This document shows, one piece after another, positions 51,702-60,752 of a stretch of DNA of 64,000 bases (positions within the stretch are counted from its first letter, which is position 1; the number at the start of each line of letters is the position of its first letter). Below the pieces are notes generated by a model. That model was not told the DNA's origin, made no database searches, and saw only the letters and a list, made by a program, of their open reading frames with translations. The position numbers and the translations under genes are program-made. Origin of the DNA: an uncultured Lachnospiraceae bacterium (GTDB lineage: Bacteria > Bacillota > Clostridia > Lachnospirales > Lachnospiraceae); contig CAJUQB010000003.1 in the NCBI GenBank assembly GCA_910588285.1, forward strand, positions 4,090-68,089, in the 5' to 3' direction.

Positions 51702-52984
51702 TGGGAAGAAATGAAGCGTTGTATCAGGAGGCAGTGAATTATATCCCGGGAGGCGTCAATTCCCCGGTGCGGGCCTTTGGCTCCATCGGCTCCTGCCCCC
51801 GGTTTATTGCCAGGGCGGAAGGAAGCCTCCTCTGGGATGAGGAGGGAAGGGAATATATTGATTACATCGGCTCCTGGGGGCCGATGATTCTGGGTCATGG
51901 CCATCCCGAGGTACTGGATCGGGTGCAGGAGGCCTGCCGGCGGGGGTTAAGCTTTGGCGCTGCCACGGCTGCTGAGGTAGAGATGGCCAAGCTGGTCTGT
52001 GAGATGGTTCCCTCTATAGAGATGGTGCGCATGGTCAATTCCGGCACCGAGGCGGTTATGAGCGCCATCCGCCTGGCCAGGGGCTATACACGGCGGGATA
52101 AGATCATCAAGTTCATTGGCTGCTACCACGGCCATTCCGACGGGCTGCTGGTCAAGGCAGGCTCCGGTGTCATGACAGCCGGGGTGCCTGACAGTCTGGG
52201 TGTGCCTGCCGGCTGTACCGGGGATACCCTTTCCGCCCGGTATAATGACCTGGAAAGCGTGGAGGAGCATTTTAAGCGGTGCGGGGAAGAGATTGCCGCT
52301 GTGATCGTGGAGCCGGTGGCTGCCAATATGGGCGTAGTGCTGCCCAAGGAGGGCTTTCTTCCTGGCCTTCGGAGCCTGTGCGACCAATACGGCGCACTGC
52401 TGATCTTTGACGAGGTGATCACAGGCTTCCGCCTGTGCCCGGCCGGAGCCCAGGGATTTCTGGGGGCCTGTCCGGATCTTACCACCTTTGGGAAAATCAT
52501 CGGCGGCGGGATGCCGGTGGGCGCCTACGGCGGAAGACGGGAGATTATGGAGCTGGTGGCGCCCTTAGGGGGCGTGTACCAGGCAGGAACCTTGAGCGGC
52601 AACCCGGTGGCCATGGCGGCAGGGCTTGCCCAGCTGTCCATTCTCCGGGATTTTCCGGAAAGCTATCAAAAGCTCAACCACATGGCGGATGATTTCTTTG
52701 AAGGGATCCGGCAGCGGATCGCGGAGGCGGGGCTGCCCTACCAGGTAAACCACATCGGTTCTCTGGGCTGTATCTTTTTCACGGATCAGGAGGTGACGGA
52801 CTATGACAGCGCCAAGACCTCGGATACGGCCAAATATGCGGATTACTGCAACTATATGCTGGAGCATGGGGTGTATTTGGCGCCAGCCCAGTTTGAGGCC
52901 ATGTTTTTGTCCATGGCCCACACAGAGCTGCAGCTGATGAATACCCTGAAGGTGATGGAGACATATTGGAAGCAGGGGAAATAA
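51701..52984 (+). CDS. hemL: Glutamate-1-semialdehyde 2,1-aminomutase
   Basis: Makes 5-aminolevulinate from glutamate-1-semialdehyde. 427 residues; YIPGGVNSPVRAFGSIG near the N-terminus, MVNSGTEAVMSAIRLARGYT, IIFDEVITGFR-type segment LLIFDEVITGFR and the PLP lysine in TFGKIIGGGMPVGAYGG. ATG 51701 overlaps the hemB stop. It is the last gene of the tetrapyrrole string; hemA, hemC and hemD are not in the window. Confidence 0.96.
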   Translation: MGRNEALYQEAVNYIPGGVNSPVRAFGSIGSCPRFIARAEGSLLWDEEGREYIDYIGSWGPMILGHGHPEVLDRVQEACRRGLSFGAATAAEVEMAKLVCEMVPSIEMVRMVNSGTEAVMSAIRLARGYTRRDKIIKFIGCYHGHSDGLLVKAGSGVMTAGVPDSLGVPAGCTGDTLSARYNDLESVEEHFKRCGEEIAAVIVEPVAANMGVVLPKEGFLPGLRSLCDQYGALLIFDEVITGFRLCPAGAQGFLGACPDLTTFGKIIGGGMPVGAYGGRREIMELVAPLGGVYQAGTLSGNPVAMAAGLAQLSILRDFPESYQKLNHMADDFFEGIRQRIAEAGLPYQVNHIGSLGCIFFTDQEVTDYDSAKTSDTAKYADYCNYMLEHGVYLAPAQFEAMFLSMAHTELQLMNTLKVMETYWKQGK

Positions 52985-52994
52985 AGGGCAATTG

Positions 52995-53037
52995 ACAAGG
53001 GCCGGGAATCTATGGCAGGTTCCCGGCCCTTGTTTTA
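52995..53037. terminator. Terminator between hemL and the convergent 4Fe-4S gene
   Basis: A 14-bp stem acaagggccgggaa / ttcccggcccttgt with an 11-nt loop, followed by TTTT. Confidence 0.88.
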
Positions 53038-53042
53038 TATAT

Positions 53043-53498
53043 TTATGGATTATAACTCTCCTCAAGAGTCAGCGCATCAAAGGGGCACACCGCCACGCAG
53101 GCGGGCAGAAGGCCGGCCTTTACACGCTGGCTGCAGCCGTCGCATTTCAGCATCTTCCCATCAAGACCCATGGTGGGGGCCCCGTGGGGGCAGGCGAAGG
53201 CGCAGCTGCGGCAGCCGATGCAGTTGGTGGTATCAAACACCGTAAATCCGGTGTCCGGATCCTTGAACAGGCACCCGGAGGGACAGGCGGGGATACAGGG
53301 GGCATCGTCGCAGTGCTCACAGGCATGGGAGTAGTAGCCGAATGTTTCCTCCGGGTGAAGCCGGCTCTCCTTGGTGAAGGTCCGGCGCAGGGGCAGCTGG
53401 CCCTCCTCCGCCTGGATGTCGTTCTGGTCCATGCAGGCCACGGCACAGGCGCCGCAGGCCACACATTTTGCTTCGTCAAAGGTGATTTTATAGCGCAT
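53043..53498 (-). CDS. 4Fe-4S electron-transfer subunit (DmsB/NrfC-like)
   Basis: 151 residues from ATG 53498 (AGAGGAGGG upstream). Ferredoxin-type cysteine clusters: CVACGACAVAC, CEHCDDAPCIPACP, CIGCRSCAFACP and CDGCSQRV...PACVAVCP, i.e. about four 4Fe-4S sites. It shuttles electrons to or from the molybdopterin subunit encoded just upstream, whose stop it overlaps by 11 nt. No signal peptide, so cytoplasmic. Confidence 0.92.
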   Translation of the reverse strand: MRYKITFDEAKCVACGACAVACMDQNDIQAEEGQLPLRRTFTKESRLHPEETFGYYSHACEHCDDAPCIPACPSGCLFKDPDTGFTVFDTTNCIGCRSCAFACPHGAPTMGLDGKMLKCDGCSQRVKAGLLPACVAVCPFDALTLEESYNP

Positions 53499-55677
53499 GC
53501 TGTTTCCCTCCTCTTTCCTCCTGGGCAGCGGCTCCATTGGAATCGGCTGCATCCTTCTCGATCCGGCAGCGGATCTGCTTGAAGCTTGGGAAGCCGCTGT
53601 AGGGATCGTTTTCCGTGTTGGGGACCAATTCGTTGGCATTGGCTTCCTCATAGCCGTGGAACATATGCAGTTCCCCCCGGTTGGCGGTCAGTGTAAGGTT
53701 TGCCCTAAGGCGCAGGGCAGCCACAGTGGTGGATACAGCCACCAGATCCCCCTGAGAAATGCCAAGGGACTTCGCATCCTCTGGGTGGATATCCACCATA
53801 GGATCCGGCCGGAGGCTCCGGAGCCAGGGCACGTTATGGCACCGGGAGTGGATGGCATTGGGGATTCTTGCACCGGCCATCAGGGTGAAGGGGTATTCCT
53901 CCTTGTCACAGTCATTGTCCCCGTCGAACCACACCGGCAGGGGGTCAAGGCCTGTTTCCGGGTCAAGGTTGGCAATCCGGATACTGTACAGCTCCAGCTT
54001 CCCGCTGGGAGTGTTGGCTCCGTTTGCCAGATAGCTTCCCGGCGGGGTGGGCCGGGCCATTTTGCTGCGCACCGGGATCCCGGTACGGCGGGCCTCTGTA
54101 AGCTCCTCTTCATTTCCCTCAAAAATATAGCGGATACAGGCGTCATAGCCCTGCATCAGAAGCTCATCTCCAGTATCCAGCCGTTTTGCCAGCTGGGCGA
54201 TGATCTCCACGTCGGAGCGGCAGTCACCCACCCGGTCAATGGCCTGCTGGGTGTAAGACATAAATCCGCCGGGATAGCATTTTACCTCGCCCCGTTCAAA
54301 GGAGGAGCAGGCAGGCAGTATCACGTCCGCATATCGGCAGGCATCGGTCCAGAACAGGTCGGTGGCGAACATGAAGTCCAGCTTTTCCAAGGCTTTTAGG
54401 AGCTGACTGGTCTGGGGGAACATCCGGGTATTCATGCCAAAGGCGGCCAGAGCCCGGATGGGATAGGGATCCTCTGTTAAAATGTGGCGGGTCAGGTCCA
54501 TGGCCTGGCCGTCATGGTTCATGTCGTACCAGAGGGGGAAGCGCTTCTGGCCCACTAGGGGCAGGCGCTCCGGCGTCCTTGTCTCAAAGATAAATTCCTC
54601 TTCCCTTGTCTCAAAGCCTGCGCCCATCTCCAGGAAGGTATCGGTAGTGGGAAGAATCCCCCCCGGCTTATCCACATTTCCCGTAATGACATTCAATGCC
54701 AGAATGGCCCGGCAGGTGTTCAGGCCGTTTTTGTGGTGGGTGATCCCGGTGTTGGTGGACACGGAGCAGGGCTTTGCCTCTGCGATCATCCGGGCGGCCC
54801 GGTAAATATCCTCCTTGGGAACCCCGGTGATCCGTTCCGCAGTGTCCAGATCGTACTGGGACACCATATCCCGGTATTCTGCAAAGCCCAGCACATACTG
54901 GTCGAGGAAGGGCTGATCCTGCCAGCCGTTGTCCAGGATCACCTTGGCCATGGCGTGGGCCAAAACGCCGTCTGTGCCGATCCTGGGACGCAGATAGAGA
55001 TCTGCCAGCTTCTCGGAGGCCTGGGTTCTCCGCACATCAATGATGATGATCTTGACGCCGGCAGCCTTGCAGGCAGCATAGCCCCGTCCCCCCAGGTAGG
55101 CGTTGATATAGGGGTTGCTGCCCCAGCCCACAATCAGCTGAGGATTGCCGCCCATGTCGGGGCGGGTGTTGCTGCCGAAAATCAGGTTGCTGGCCATCCA
55201 GCCGGATTTGTAGCAGGTGCTGGATTCCGTCATATAATTGTGGCCGCCGAAGCTGTGGCAGAGCCGTTTCAGCCAGGGCCGGTACCATTTGCTGTAGCCG
55301 GTATACCATACGATGCTGTCAGGGTCTGACTCGGCCTTGATTTTTTTCAGATTATCCGCAATGAGGGTCAGGGCCTCCTCCCAGGTGGCCTGGCGGAATT
55401 CATCGCTTCCCTTTGGGCCGGTGCGTACCATGGGGGAGAGGATCCGGTCCTTGCGGTAAATGTACTGGCGGTTGGCAGCGCCCTTGGTGCACAGCTTCCC
55501 GTTGCTGCCCGGATAACCAGGGGTTCCCTCCACCTTCAGGAGCCGTCCGTCCTTCACATAGGCGTTGACGCCGCAGTGGGCCCCGGGGGTGCAGATATCG
55601 CACATGGTACGGCGGATCTCAATGCCGGTTTCCGGGCCCGGGATCTTGGCTTTGAATAATTGTTCTTCCTTGGTCAT
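53488..55677 (-). CDS. Molybdopterin-dependent oxidoreductase (DMSO-reductase family), substrate unknown
   Basis: 729 residues without a Tat signal, hence cytoplasmic. The N-terminal 4Fe-4S site is CDICTPGAHCGV plus KLCTKGAANRQ. Bis-MGD-binding segments include TESSTCYKSGWMASNL (Cys as possible Mo ligand), GWGSNPYINAYLGG, IIIDVRRTQASEKLAD and the C-terminal molydopterin-dinucleotide domain with AGARIPNAIHSRCHN. It is co-transcribed with the FAD protein (4-nt overlap) and the 4Fe-4S protein. The cassette resembles soluble NAD(P)H-linked Mo reductases; aromatic dehydroxylases of gut bacteria are one possible relative. The true substrate cannot be read from sequence. Confidence 0.85.
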   Translation of the reverse strand: MTKEEQLFKAKIPGPETGIEIRRTMCDICTPGAHCGVNAYVKDGRLLKVEGTPGYPGSNGKLCTKGAANRQYIYRKDRILSPMVRTGPKGSDEFRQATWEEALTLIADNLKKIKAESDPDSIVWYTGYSKWYRPWLKRLCHSFGGHNYMTESSTCYKSGWMASNLIFGSNTRPDMGGNPQLIVGWGSNPYINAYLGGRGYAACKAAGVKIIIIDVRRTQASEKLADLYLRPRIGTDGVLAHAMAKVILDNGWQDQPFLDQYVLGFAEYRDMVSQYDLDTAERITGVPKEDIYRAARMIAEAKPCSVSTNTGITHHKNGLNTCRAILALNVITGNVDKPGGILPTTDTFLEMGAGFETREEEFIFETRTPERLPLVGQKRFPLWYDMNHDGQAMDLTRHILTEDPYPIRALAAFGMNTRMFPQTSQLLKALEKLDFMFATDLFWTDACRYADVILPACSSFERGEVKCYPGGFMSYTQQAIDRVGDCRSDVEIIAQLAKRLDTGDELLMQGYDACIRYIFEGNEEELTEARRTGIPVRSKMARPTPPGSYLANGANTPSGKLELYSIRIANLDPETGLDPLPVWFDGDNDCDKEEYPFTLMAGARIPNAIHSRCHNVPWLRSLRPDPMVDIHPEDAKSLGISQGDLVAVSTTVAALRLRANLTLTANRGELHMFHGYEEANANELVPNTENDPYSGFPSFKQIRCRIEKDAADSNGAAAQEERGGKQHAL

Positions 55678-56951
55678 AGTAATCCTCCCATAAATGTAAG
55701 AAATTCCTCCGGAACGCCGCCGGCTTCCAAAAGCCCCCAGCGGTCCGGCCCAAATTCCGGATCCTCTCCGGCTATGATCTTAGTAAGGGCCTGGTGGATC
55801 ATGCCGGAATTGCGGTAATTGCCCAATATATTGACACAGCTGATACGGCCATCCTGCTCCGTCAGGGCGTAGGTCTCTTTGCCCCTTCGGAAAATGTGGC
55901 GGTGTCCGGGGATATTGGGATCTCCTACCCCCACGAAATCCACGTCAAAATAATGGGTGATGTTGCTGGGAAGGGAGCCCCCGTAAAGGACATCGCCTCC
56001 TGCCATATTGACGCCGGCACATCGTCCCTGCTCCGCAGCATTGGCCCACAGGCCGATGAGGGCAGTTTCTCCGGTCTGGATATTTAGTCCCTCGCAGCAG
56101 TCCCCGGCGGCATAGATGCCGGGAACCGTGGTCTGCATGCGCCGGTCCACCACAATCCCCCGGTTCACCTTCACTGGCTCGCTGTCAATCACCTGTGTAT
56201 TGGCCACCAGCTCCACATTGGCCCTGGTTCCCATACACAGGACAAGGATATCCGATTCCAGCACACGGCCATCTGACAGGTAGGTAAAAATTCCCTGTTC
56301 GTATGTTTCCGTCCGGTCAACGCCGCTGCCCAGCATGGTGACGATCCCTCGCCGCTCCAGATCCTTCCGGATCTCCTGGGCAGTTTCCTCCATACAGGCA
56401 AGAGGGAACATCCGGGGGGCCAGGTCAGTAAGGACTACAGAGATTCCGCGGTCATGGAGCAGCTCCACCACCTTGATGCCCACCATGGAGGCGCCCACCA
56501 CAACGGCGGAGGACACATTACCCTCATCCAAAAGCTTTTTCAGCTGCAGTGCGTCCTGGGCGGTCCGCATCAGGAAACGGCGGTTCTGGCTCCCGCCTCC
56601 CAGCGCAGGGGACACGGCCCGGGCGCCGGTGGCAATCAGGATCTGGTCATAAGCCTCCGCTGTCTGATCCGAAAGGATGACCTGGCGGCTGGCGGTGTCT
56701 ACCCGCAGGACATTGGTATCCATATGCAGGACGGCCTGGTACTCCGAGGCCAGCTCCTGAAGGCTCCCGAAAGGGAACATGCCCTCATAGGGAATGCGGC
56801 CGGCCACATAGTAGGTAGTCAGCATGGGGTTTGCCGGGGGGTGGGAGACATTGGCATAGACATGGATCTCCCCCTGATAGCCCTGTTGGCGCATGGTGCG
56901 CAGAGCATGGTAGCCGGCGCAGCCAAAGCCGATCATAGCAGTTTTTTCCAT
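55674..56951 (-). CDS. FAD/NAD(P)-dependent oxidoreductase (pyridine nucleotide-disulfide class)
   Basis: 425 residues from ATG 56951 (GGAGGTA upstream). The FAD-binding Rossmann motif is MIGFGCAGYHALRTM, the NAD motif is AVVVGASMVGIKVVELLHDRG, and the second FAD site is GIYAAGDCCEGLNI. Resembles NADH oxidase/CoA-disulfide reductase types but lacks the clear redox Cys near residue 42 (VSHPPANPM there). Likely passes NAD(P)H electrons to the Mo and 4Fe-4S subunits. The stop overlaps the Mo gene start by 4 nt. Confidence 0.85.
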   Translation of the reverse strand: MEKTAMIGFGCAGYHALRTMRQQGYQGEIHVYANVSHPPANPMLTTYYVAGRIPYEGMFPFGSLQELASEYQAVLHMDTNVLRVDTASRQVILSDQTAEAYDQILIATGARAVSPALGGGSQNRRFLMRTAQDALQLKKLLDEGNVSSAVVVGASMVGIKVVELLHDRGISVVLTDLAPRMFPLACMEETAQEIRKDLERRGIVTMLGSGVDRTETYEQGIFTYLSDGRVLESDILVLCMGTRANVELVANTQVIDSEPVKVNRGIVVDRRMQTTVPGIYAAGDCCEGLNIQTGETALIGLWANAAEQGRCAGVNMAGGDVLYGGSLPSNITHYFDVDFVGVGDPNIPGHRHIFRRGKETYALTEQDGRISCVNILGNYRNSGMIHQALTKIIAGEDPEFGPDRWGLLEAGGVPEEFLTFMGGLL

Positions 56952-56970
56952 AGTACCTCCTTCATAATTC

Positions 56971-57894
56971 TTAATATGCATGATTTGGTTCCAGAAGTGA
57001 TTTTGTAAGCTCCAGGGCAGCGGCTGCTGCCCCGGTGGGCGGAAACTCCCGCAAATATGCGCATCCCCAGACAATATCTACCTTCGCATCCAGGGGCACC
57101 AGCACCAGGGGCTGGGGCCTGGTGAAGCGCTCCAGCACCGTGGAGGAGAGACCTACGGCCATTCCCTTGGCAATCAGGCTGCGGTAGAGGGAGAACCTGC
57201 TGGATGCCATGAAGGTGTTTAGGGGGCAGGCTTCATCCCCCAGGATATGCCGGACCATGGCCATTTCCAGCTGCTGCCCTGCCAGAGGCAGGGTCTTAAG
57301 GCGTTCCGCGGGAAGGAGGGGGAGGGCGCTTAAGGGGGAGGAACTTGAGACAAGGGCCATCAGGGGCCCCCTGGCATACTCCTCAAAGACTACGGCGCCG
57401 CTTCGGATCCCCGGGCACTGGGCCAGGAGGAAATCCGGGATACACAGGATAGCCAGGGTGTGTGCATCGAAATTCTCCGGCCGCGGGATCTCTGGGGGGA
57501 TCTCCTCCCGGATGCTTAAGGCCAGATGAGGGATATCTGAGGTCAGCCGGTTGACGATGGTTGGAAGGATTGAGTTTACTACATTGTAGGGTACCAGAAG
57601 AGTCAGGGGGCTGTGGGGCTGCTGTCCGGACAGCTCCGTAAGATTCGTTTTCAGATTCTCGTATTCTGCCGCCATAGCGCGCATATGGGAGAGTACCGTC
57701 TGTCCGGCCAGGGTGGGCACCAGCTGATTGCCGGATCGGGAGAACAGCGAAACGCCGAGCTCCTGCTCCACGGCCTTGATGGCCCGGCTTAGGCCTTGCT
57801 GGGAAATAAACAGGTATTCGGCCGCCCGGGTGATGCTGCCAAGCTCTGCGGTTTTTAAGATGTAGCTGCAGTATTCAATGCGCAAAATTTCCAC
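56971..57894 (-). CDS. LysR-family transcriptional regulator
   Basis: 307 residues. The N-terminal winged helix has FILKT-like YILKTAELGSITRAAEYLFI and SQQGLSRAIKAVEQELG; the rest is a periplasmic-binding-like effector domain. It is encoded 19 nt upstream of the FAD gene on the same strand, so it may be part of the Mo-enzyme transcript and control it in response to the substrate. Divergent placement, usual for LysR, is not seen here. Confidence 0.9.
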   Translation of the reverse strand: MEILRIEYCSYILKTAELGSITRAAEYLFISQQGLSRAIKAVEQELGVSLFSRSGNQLVPTLAGQTVLSHMRAMAAEYENLKTNLTELSGQQPHSPLTLLVPYNVVNSILPTIVNRLTSDIPHLALSIREEIPPEIPRPENFDAHTLAILCIPDFLLAQCPGIRSGAVVFEEYARGPLMALVSSSSPLSALPLLPAERLKTLPLAGQQLEMAMVRHILGDEACPLNTFMASSRFSLYRSLIAKGMAVGLSSTVLERFTRPQPLVLVPLDAKVDIVWGCAYLREFPPTGAAAAALELTKSLLEPNHAY

Positions 57895-58010
57895 CTCCGC
57901 TTTTCTTTAGTATAGTATAAACCGGCTGGTATTGAAAAGCAACAAAACAGAGGGAGAGGGGTACACATTTTAGAGTGGCGGAAAGGTGCAGCAGACAGGA
58001 GAAGGCATCA

Positions 58011-60512
58011 TCATCCTCCACACACCCGGTGCAGCTCCACCAGCCGTACCTCCAAAGGAGCCAACAGCCCCCGGTAGGTATACGTCCCGTCGCCAATGGA
58101 AAGCCGGGAGACAAGACGCCCCGGCTGGGATTTGGCCGAAAGAAAGGTAAGATCCTCCCTGGAGGGATCGTCCGGCGCACCCATGGCGGCCCAGGCATCG
58201 TAGGAGCTGCCCTGTTCCTGATTGACAAATGTTTCACAAAGACTGTAAACTCCCGGGTCCAGCTCCGTCAGAGCAATGGAAAATTCCAGCTCCCGCAGAT
58301 TGGAAAAGGCGGTGTAGCGGTTGGTGGGTGTCATATCAAAGACCTCTCCAGAGGAGAAGATCTGGTCGTAATGGGAATAGTTGTACAGCAAAAGGCTGAG
58401 GGCGCAGCTGGAGGCGCTTCGGGTGAGGAACCAGCCTCTGCCGCTGCCAAGCCTTATGTCTCTCAGCCGTGAGGCCATAAGAAAGGTGTTGTAGTGGGCC
58501 TTGGGAATTCCGTTCATGGTAAACAGGCCAAGTCCCCCGTGAAACATCTGCCAGGGGAGCTGCAGTTCTCCCAGAAAATCTGTGAGGGACCAGTAGCCAA
58601 AGGATTCCAGCCGGTCATAATTTTCCAAAAGATTCCTGGTGAGGTAGCAGGATTTAAAACAGGTGTCATTGATCAGATTGCGGTGGTTCACCGTCAGATT
58701 CCATTCGGTAAGGAAAATAGGCCGCCCTTCCATCCCGTAGCTGCCGAGATTTTCGTATAGCGTATCAATGTATTCCGAAAAAGAATGCTCGTTGTTGGAC
58801 AGCTTATTGATCAGGGAGGTACCCTCCGTAAAGCCTTTTACGATCTCAATATCGTCGTCGTAATAATGGACGTTGAGAAAATCGGGAATGCAGCGGTTCG
58901 TCTTACAATAATCAAAAAAAGGATGGTACCAGTTCAAGGGATCCTTGGGCAGGAACAGCAGGGCGGGGGAGCCGAAATGAAAAGCCGGGTCAATGGCCTT
59001 TACCGTGGTGTAGGTCTCCCGATATAATTCCCAGAAATCCTCCCGATGTTCAAAACCGAAGCCGAACATTTCAGGATCCGTATCCGGCTCGTTCCAGAGG
59101 GAGAAGGGCCAGGTGCGGACCTCCTCTAAGCCGTAACGGTCAATGCAGTGGCGGACCAGCCGGTCGATTAAAAGATTCCAGCGGGAGAGATCCTTTGGCA
59201 AGCTGGTGTTCTGGCGGACGAAAAAGCTCATGCAGGAAGGATCGGAGGCAAGCTCCTGGGGCATCATAAAAAACTGCATCATGGGACGCAGGCCGATACT
59301 CAGCAAAAAGTCAAACACCTTATCCAAGGCGGCAAAACTTAGAGAAATGGTTCCATCTGACAGCTCATGGTAGAGCATCAGGTCATCGGACAAAAGGCCG
59401 TGGAATTTTACATATTCAAAGGGCATTTCCCGCTGCATTTTCCGCAGCATTTCCTGAACCTCGCCGTAAAGAAGCTCCCGAGTGCTCCCCACACAGCAAA
59501 GCTTTCGCCAGGTATGGCGCAGGGGAGTTCCGGGCTGGGCCATGGAAACGCTGCCGGCATCCAGACGGGCAGCCAGGGGCCGGCGGGGGACGGCAGCCCG
59601 TCCGGGCGCCTCCTTCAGATACTCTGCCAGGGCGGACAGGGAGCTGGAGGAGGTCACGGACAGATAATTGACCTCATTGCGCATTTTGTCCGAGGGGATG
59701 ATGGAAGGGTGGCTGGCCCGGTATTCACTGGGCAGCATTCCGTATTTTTTCTTAAACAGGGCTACCATGGAGCGGGCATCGGAGAAACCGCTGCGGGAGG
59801 CAATCTCCGCGATGGATTCGCTGCTGGTGAGCATCTCGTTGACGGCGTGCTCCAGACGGATGTTGTTGAAGTACTGGGAAAAAGTCATGTTCATGTGCTG
59901 CTTGAAGAAACGGGACAGGTAGGAATGGGAAAAATGAAATTCCTCCGCCACATCCCCCAGACCGATGCCCTCGTCAAAGTGGGTGTTGATATAGTCGGTG
60001 ATCTGGGTTAGCTGCTTTAAGGACTTCTGCCGGACCGCACTGCCCTCCGGCTGGGGAGCCTGGAAATGGGTCACCAGCTCATACAGCAGCTGGGAGATCA
60101 GAGAATGGGACAGCAGGACATTTTCCGCCATGGAATTCTCCTTGATCAGGCGGGCCAGCAGATGGCGCAGATAATCATACCGTTCATTGTGGCTGTCATT
60201 GGCGGAGCAGCAGTCAAAGTACACATTTTTGCAGGAGTCAAAAACCGGGGATTTGGCCAGGTTGATCTGAAAGGCCACCATTTCCGCCTCGTCGGCGTAG
60301 AGCTCGTGGGTGGCCAAGGAGTTGATTACAAACACGTCGGTGCTGCGCAGCACGTAATTCCGGTCATCCACCACAATATGAACCGTACCACTCAAGACAA
60401 ATAAAAGCTCAATGCTGCGGTGCCAATGCTTGGGAACGCTGCCCAGACGGTGCAAAAAGACCTTTCCCGGAATTTTGCTGGAAAAATGTATGATCTCATG
60501 TCTCTGTTCCAT
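58011..60512 (-). CDS. AraC-type regulator fused to a glycoside hydrolase family 39-like domain
   Basis: 833 residues from ATG 60512. An N-terminal cupin (about 1-140) contains PKHWHRSIELLFVLSGTVHI. An AraC double HTH (about 175-285) has GLGDVAEEFHFSHSYLSRFF and GFSDARSMVALFKKKYGMLP. The C-terminal GH39-like barrel (about 350-730) has the acid/base motif SLWNEPDTDPEMF and the nucleophile motif FLTEWNLTVN, so both catalytic Glu residues are retained. A small beta-sandwich ends the protein. It probably binds a xylo-type ligand as a sensor or is a DNA-tethered hydrolase. Divergent from the sugar ABC operon at 60753. Confidence 0.88.
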   Translation of the reverse strand: MEQRHEIIHFSSKIPGKVFLHRLGSVPKHWHRSIELLFVLSGTVHIVVDDRNYVLRSTDVFVINSLATHELYADEAEMVAFQINLAKSPVFDSCKNVYFDCCSANDSHNERYDYLRHLLARLIKENSMAENVLLSHSLISQLLYELVTHFQAPQPEGSAVRQKSLKQLTQITDYINTHFDEGIGLGDVAEEFHFSHSYLSRFFKQHMNMTFSQYFNNIRLEHAVNEMLTSSESIAEIASRSGFSDARSMVALFKKKYGMLPSEYRASHPSIIPSDKMRNEVNYLSVTSSSSLSALAEYLKEAPGRAAVPRRPLAARLDAGSVSMAQPGTPLRHTWRKLCCVGSTRELLYGEVQEMLRKMQREMPFEYVKFHGLLSDDLMLYHELSDGTISLSFAALDKVFDFLLSIGLRPMMQFFMMPQELASDPSCMSFFVRQNTSLPKDLSRWNLLIDRLVRHCIDRYGLEEVRTWPFSLWNEPDTDPEMFGFGFEHREDFWELYRETYTTVKAIDPAFHFGSPALLFLPKDPLNWYHPFFDYCKTNRCIPDFLNVHYYDDDIEIVKGFTEGTSLINKLSNNEHSFSEYIDTLYENLGSYGMEGRPIFLTEWNLTVNHRNLINDTCFKSCYLTRNLLENYDRLESFGYWSLTDFLGELQLPWQMFHGGLGLFTMNGIPKAHYNTFLMASRLRDIRLGSGRGWFLTRSASSCALSLLLYNYSHYDQIFSSGEVFDMTPTNRYTAFSNLRELEFSIALTELDPGVYSLCETFVNQEQGSSYDAWAAMGAPDDPSREDLTFLSAKSQPGRLVSRLSIGDGTYTYRGLLAPLEVRLVELHRVCGG

Positions 60513-60533
60513 AATAAAACCCCCTTTTTTCAA

Positions 60534-60562
60534 ATCATATATCATATTTCCCTTGCCGTCAA
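60534..60562 (-). promoter_or_regulatory. Promoter of the AraC-GH39 gene
   Basis: On the minus strand, TTGACG (60562-60557), a 17-nt spacer and TATGAT (60539-60534), about 20 nt before the start codon. A near-consensus promoter with a short leader. Confidence 0.65.
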
Positions 60563-60602
60563 ATAGAAACCGCAAAATAATGACGAAAAGAAGAAAATAT
60601 GA

Positions 60603-60629
60603 CTTCGTTTTGATGATATTTTGACGAAG
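60603..60629. promoter_or_regulatory. Inverted repeat in the AraC-GH39 / ABC intergenic region
   Basis: CTTCGT and ACGAAG (about 60603-60629) flank an AT-rich centre, and TGACGAA occurs twice nearby (60580, 60622). Candidate binding site for the AraC-type regulator. A possible promoter for the ABC operon, TTGATA (60691) - 17 nt - TAAGAT (60714), lies downstream. Confidence 0.45.
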
Positions 60630-60752
60630 GATCGAGTATCAAAATGAAGATGTGTGAAAAAAATTGCACTGATTAAGTAAGGCAGGCGCATTGATATAAG
60701 AGCCGTTATCCGATAAGATAAACGATAGATACAATTGAGACAGGAGAGCGCC

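Noticed and set aside
53043..55677. Mo enzyme cassette as a formate dehydrogenase or nitrate reductase
   Set aside because: No selenocysteine or FDH-type active-site sequence, no Tat signal, no membrane or NuoEF-type partner; left as unknown substrate.
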